Assembly (NCBI GenBank): GCA_025963615.1 | Contig: JAOQAL010000751.1 | Span: 1 to 7,212 of the forward strand | Length of the DNA: 7,212 bases | Origin: Chitinophagaceae bacterium | GTDB lineage: Bacteria; Bacteroidota; Bacteroidia; Chitinophagales; Chitinophagaceae | Direction: 5' to 3' | Made by a program: the position numbers and the translations under genes | The notes under the pieces: model-generated | Database searches by the model: none | What the model was told of the DNA's origin: nothing | What the model saw: the letters and a program-made list of their open reading frames with translations, nothing else | Part shown: positions 6,026 through 7,212 of the stretch, piece by piece | Position numbering within the stretch: the first letter of the stretch is position 1 | Layout of the letters: the number at the start of each line of letters is the position of its first letter

Positions 6026-7212
6026 TTACAACCCATCTTTAATATTCACATCGCTTAGTGTCGCTGCTTTATTTAACCGGGCAAGCACTTTTCCAGCTTC
6101 CAGTTTCTTATTTTGCTTTTTCAGCGCCTTATACAATCCAGCCAATGACCATACATTCTCATTGTTATCTTTCAGATCTTCTTTGAAAATTTGTTCCGCC
6201 TGGTGCCAATTTCCTATACTGCTAAACGCATTGGCGAGAAAATATTTCGGATTCAATAACCAATCCCTGGGTTCATTATACACCATGGCCTTTTCTTTTT
6301 CCACGGCCCCAGTCAAATTTTTAATTGCATCGCTATTATTTTTTTTTCCGAGAGCAATAGTCCCTTTCAGAAGATGGGCTGCTATATCTGCTCCGTCAAT
6401 AGCTGGGGAAAAGGGGTCATAAGGCTGATACAAAGAACTATCTTTTAAAAGCCTGTCAATATTGTCCAGTTCAGCGCTTGCCCCGGCAATATTATTCTTT
6501 CCACAAAAAGCCATTCCCCTGCCGAAATGCCATAAAAGGCTTGCATAAATATGCCTGTCGTCTATGGCAGGCGAAGCCAGCAAGCCATCCCAGTCTTCAA
6601 AACGCACCATAGCAAAAACCGGCGTCATATAAACGTAGTGCATATAATTACCCATGCCACCGGGAAAAGAAAGATAAGACGTATCAATACTTTTTTGTAA
6701 AGCATGAGCGGCCTGTATTGAAAGATCTTTCCTGCCGCCAAGCATAGAACAGTTGATAAGCATATGCTCATTATGCAGTCGATATAATGATTCGCTGGCC
6801 GCAACGGCGGGGTAGAGGTCCAGGTAAGTTTTATATTGCTTTACGGCTTCTTCGTTTGCAGTATATCCCTTGTGATAATAACCGGTTCGTAAATAAATAT
6901 GAGATGGCATGTGAACGAGATGCGAAAGGCCAGGATTTAAATTCCCTAACCTGTTTGCACTCGCCAGCGCTTTTTCCGGAAAAGGCGAGCCTTCCATGAC
7001 ATGAATATAGTAATGATTAATGCCGGGATGTCCGGGCGAATTACTTAATGTATTTTCCAGCACTTCACGGATTCGGGGTGTCCACGGTTTAGGTATTCCG
7101 TTGTTATTCCATAATTCCCAGGGGTGTTCCAGCATCATGGCATCAGCATATAAGGCTGCAACATCAGCATGGATAGGATATTTTAAATAAATCTTTGCCA
7201 TGGCCAGTGTAT
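6026..7212 (-). CDS. TPR-like repeat protein with conserved His clusters (5' end beyond window)
   Basis: The frame is open through the right edge: codons for Thr-Leu-Ala precede the Met at 7201, so that Met is probably internal and the N-terminus, with any signal peptide, lies outside. The 391 residues counted from Met 7201 are helical and repeat-like. They carry a motif set I recall from a family of large uncharacterised TPR-annotated proteins: LYADAMMLEHPWELW (18-31), GHPGINHYYIHVMEG (57-71), LSHLVHMPSHIYLRTGYY (92-109), and NEPRDWLLNPKYFLANAF (309-326). A TPR-like helix pair (NWHQAEQIFKEDLKDNNENVW and onward, 331-375) ends the protein. His58, His63, His67, Glu70, His94, His97 and His101 are spaced as a metal or active site might be, but no function is established to my knowledge. 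The gene is codirectional with the patatin gene but separated from it by a long gap, so a shared operon is doubtful. Confidence 0.75.
   Translation of the reverse strand, partial: TLAMAKIYLKYPIHADVAALYADAMMLEHPWELWNNNGIPKPWTPRIREVLENTLSNSPGHPGINHYYIHVMEGSPFPEKALASANRLGNLNPGLSHLVHMPSHIYLRTGYYHKGYTANEEAVKQYKTYLDLYPAVAASESLYRLHNEHMLINCSMLGGRKDLSIQAAHALQKSIDTSYLSFPGGMGNYMHYVYMTPVFAMVRFEDWDGLLASPAIDDRHIYASLLWHFGRGMAFCGKNNIAGASAELDNIDRLLKDSSLYQPYDPFSPAIDGADIAAHLLKGTIALGKKNNSDAIKNLTGAVEKEKAMVYNEPRDWLLNPKYFLANAFSSIGNWHQAEQIFKEDLKDNNENVWSLAGLYKALKKQNKKLEAGKVLARLNKAATLSDVNIKDGL

Noticed and set aside
1..7212. A novel multi-gene defence, mobile or biosynthetic system
   Set aside because: The genes found are housekeeping or accessory families in ordinary arrangement; no transposase, integrase, toxin-antitoxin pair, CRISPR repeat or clustered unknown genes were seen.

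Overview
The window looks like ordinary chromosome from a member of the Bacteroidota, most likely close to Chitinophagaceae. This is judged from protein style (a Kef-like antiporter with a soluble tail, a patatin fused to an Omp85 barrel, a Bacteroidota-type GGGHNN ureohydrolase), A/T-leaning composition, lack of clear Shine-Dalgarno sites, and a possible TTTG / TAnnTTTG-like promoter. No marker gene pins down the genus.

Layout. Positions 1-41 may hold the last codons of a plus-strand gene lying to the left, overlapping a 9-bp perfect hairpin. Positions 42-180 are leader DNA with a candidate promoter. Two plus-strand genes follow, 35 bp apart and probably co-transcribed: a monovalent cation:proton antiporter with a C-terminal tandem USP-like region (181-2358), and an arginase-fold hydrolase of the formimidoylglutamase type (2394-3443). 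After only 15 bp they meet, tail to tail, a minus-strand gene for an outer-membrane patatin-type lipase with one POTRA and a beta barrel (3459-5705; type Vd, PlpD-like architecture). Upstream of it is a 320-bp noncoding stretch (5706-6025). The right end is filled by a minus-strand gene for a large TPR-like protein with conserved His clusters, cut by the window edge (6026-7212).

The genes do not form an obvious single pathway. The antiporter acts on ions and pH at the inner membrane, the ureohydrolase probably in histidine or related nitrogen catabolism in the cytoplasm, and the lipase at the cell surface. I see no mobile element, CRISPR array, tRNA or rRNA, and no convincing evidence of a new multi-gene system. 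The most open question is the function of the His-rich TPR-like protein; next are the natural substrate and surface topology of the patatin-barrel protein.
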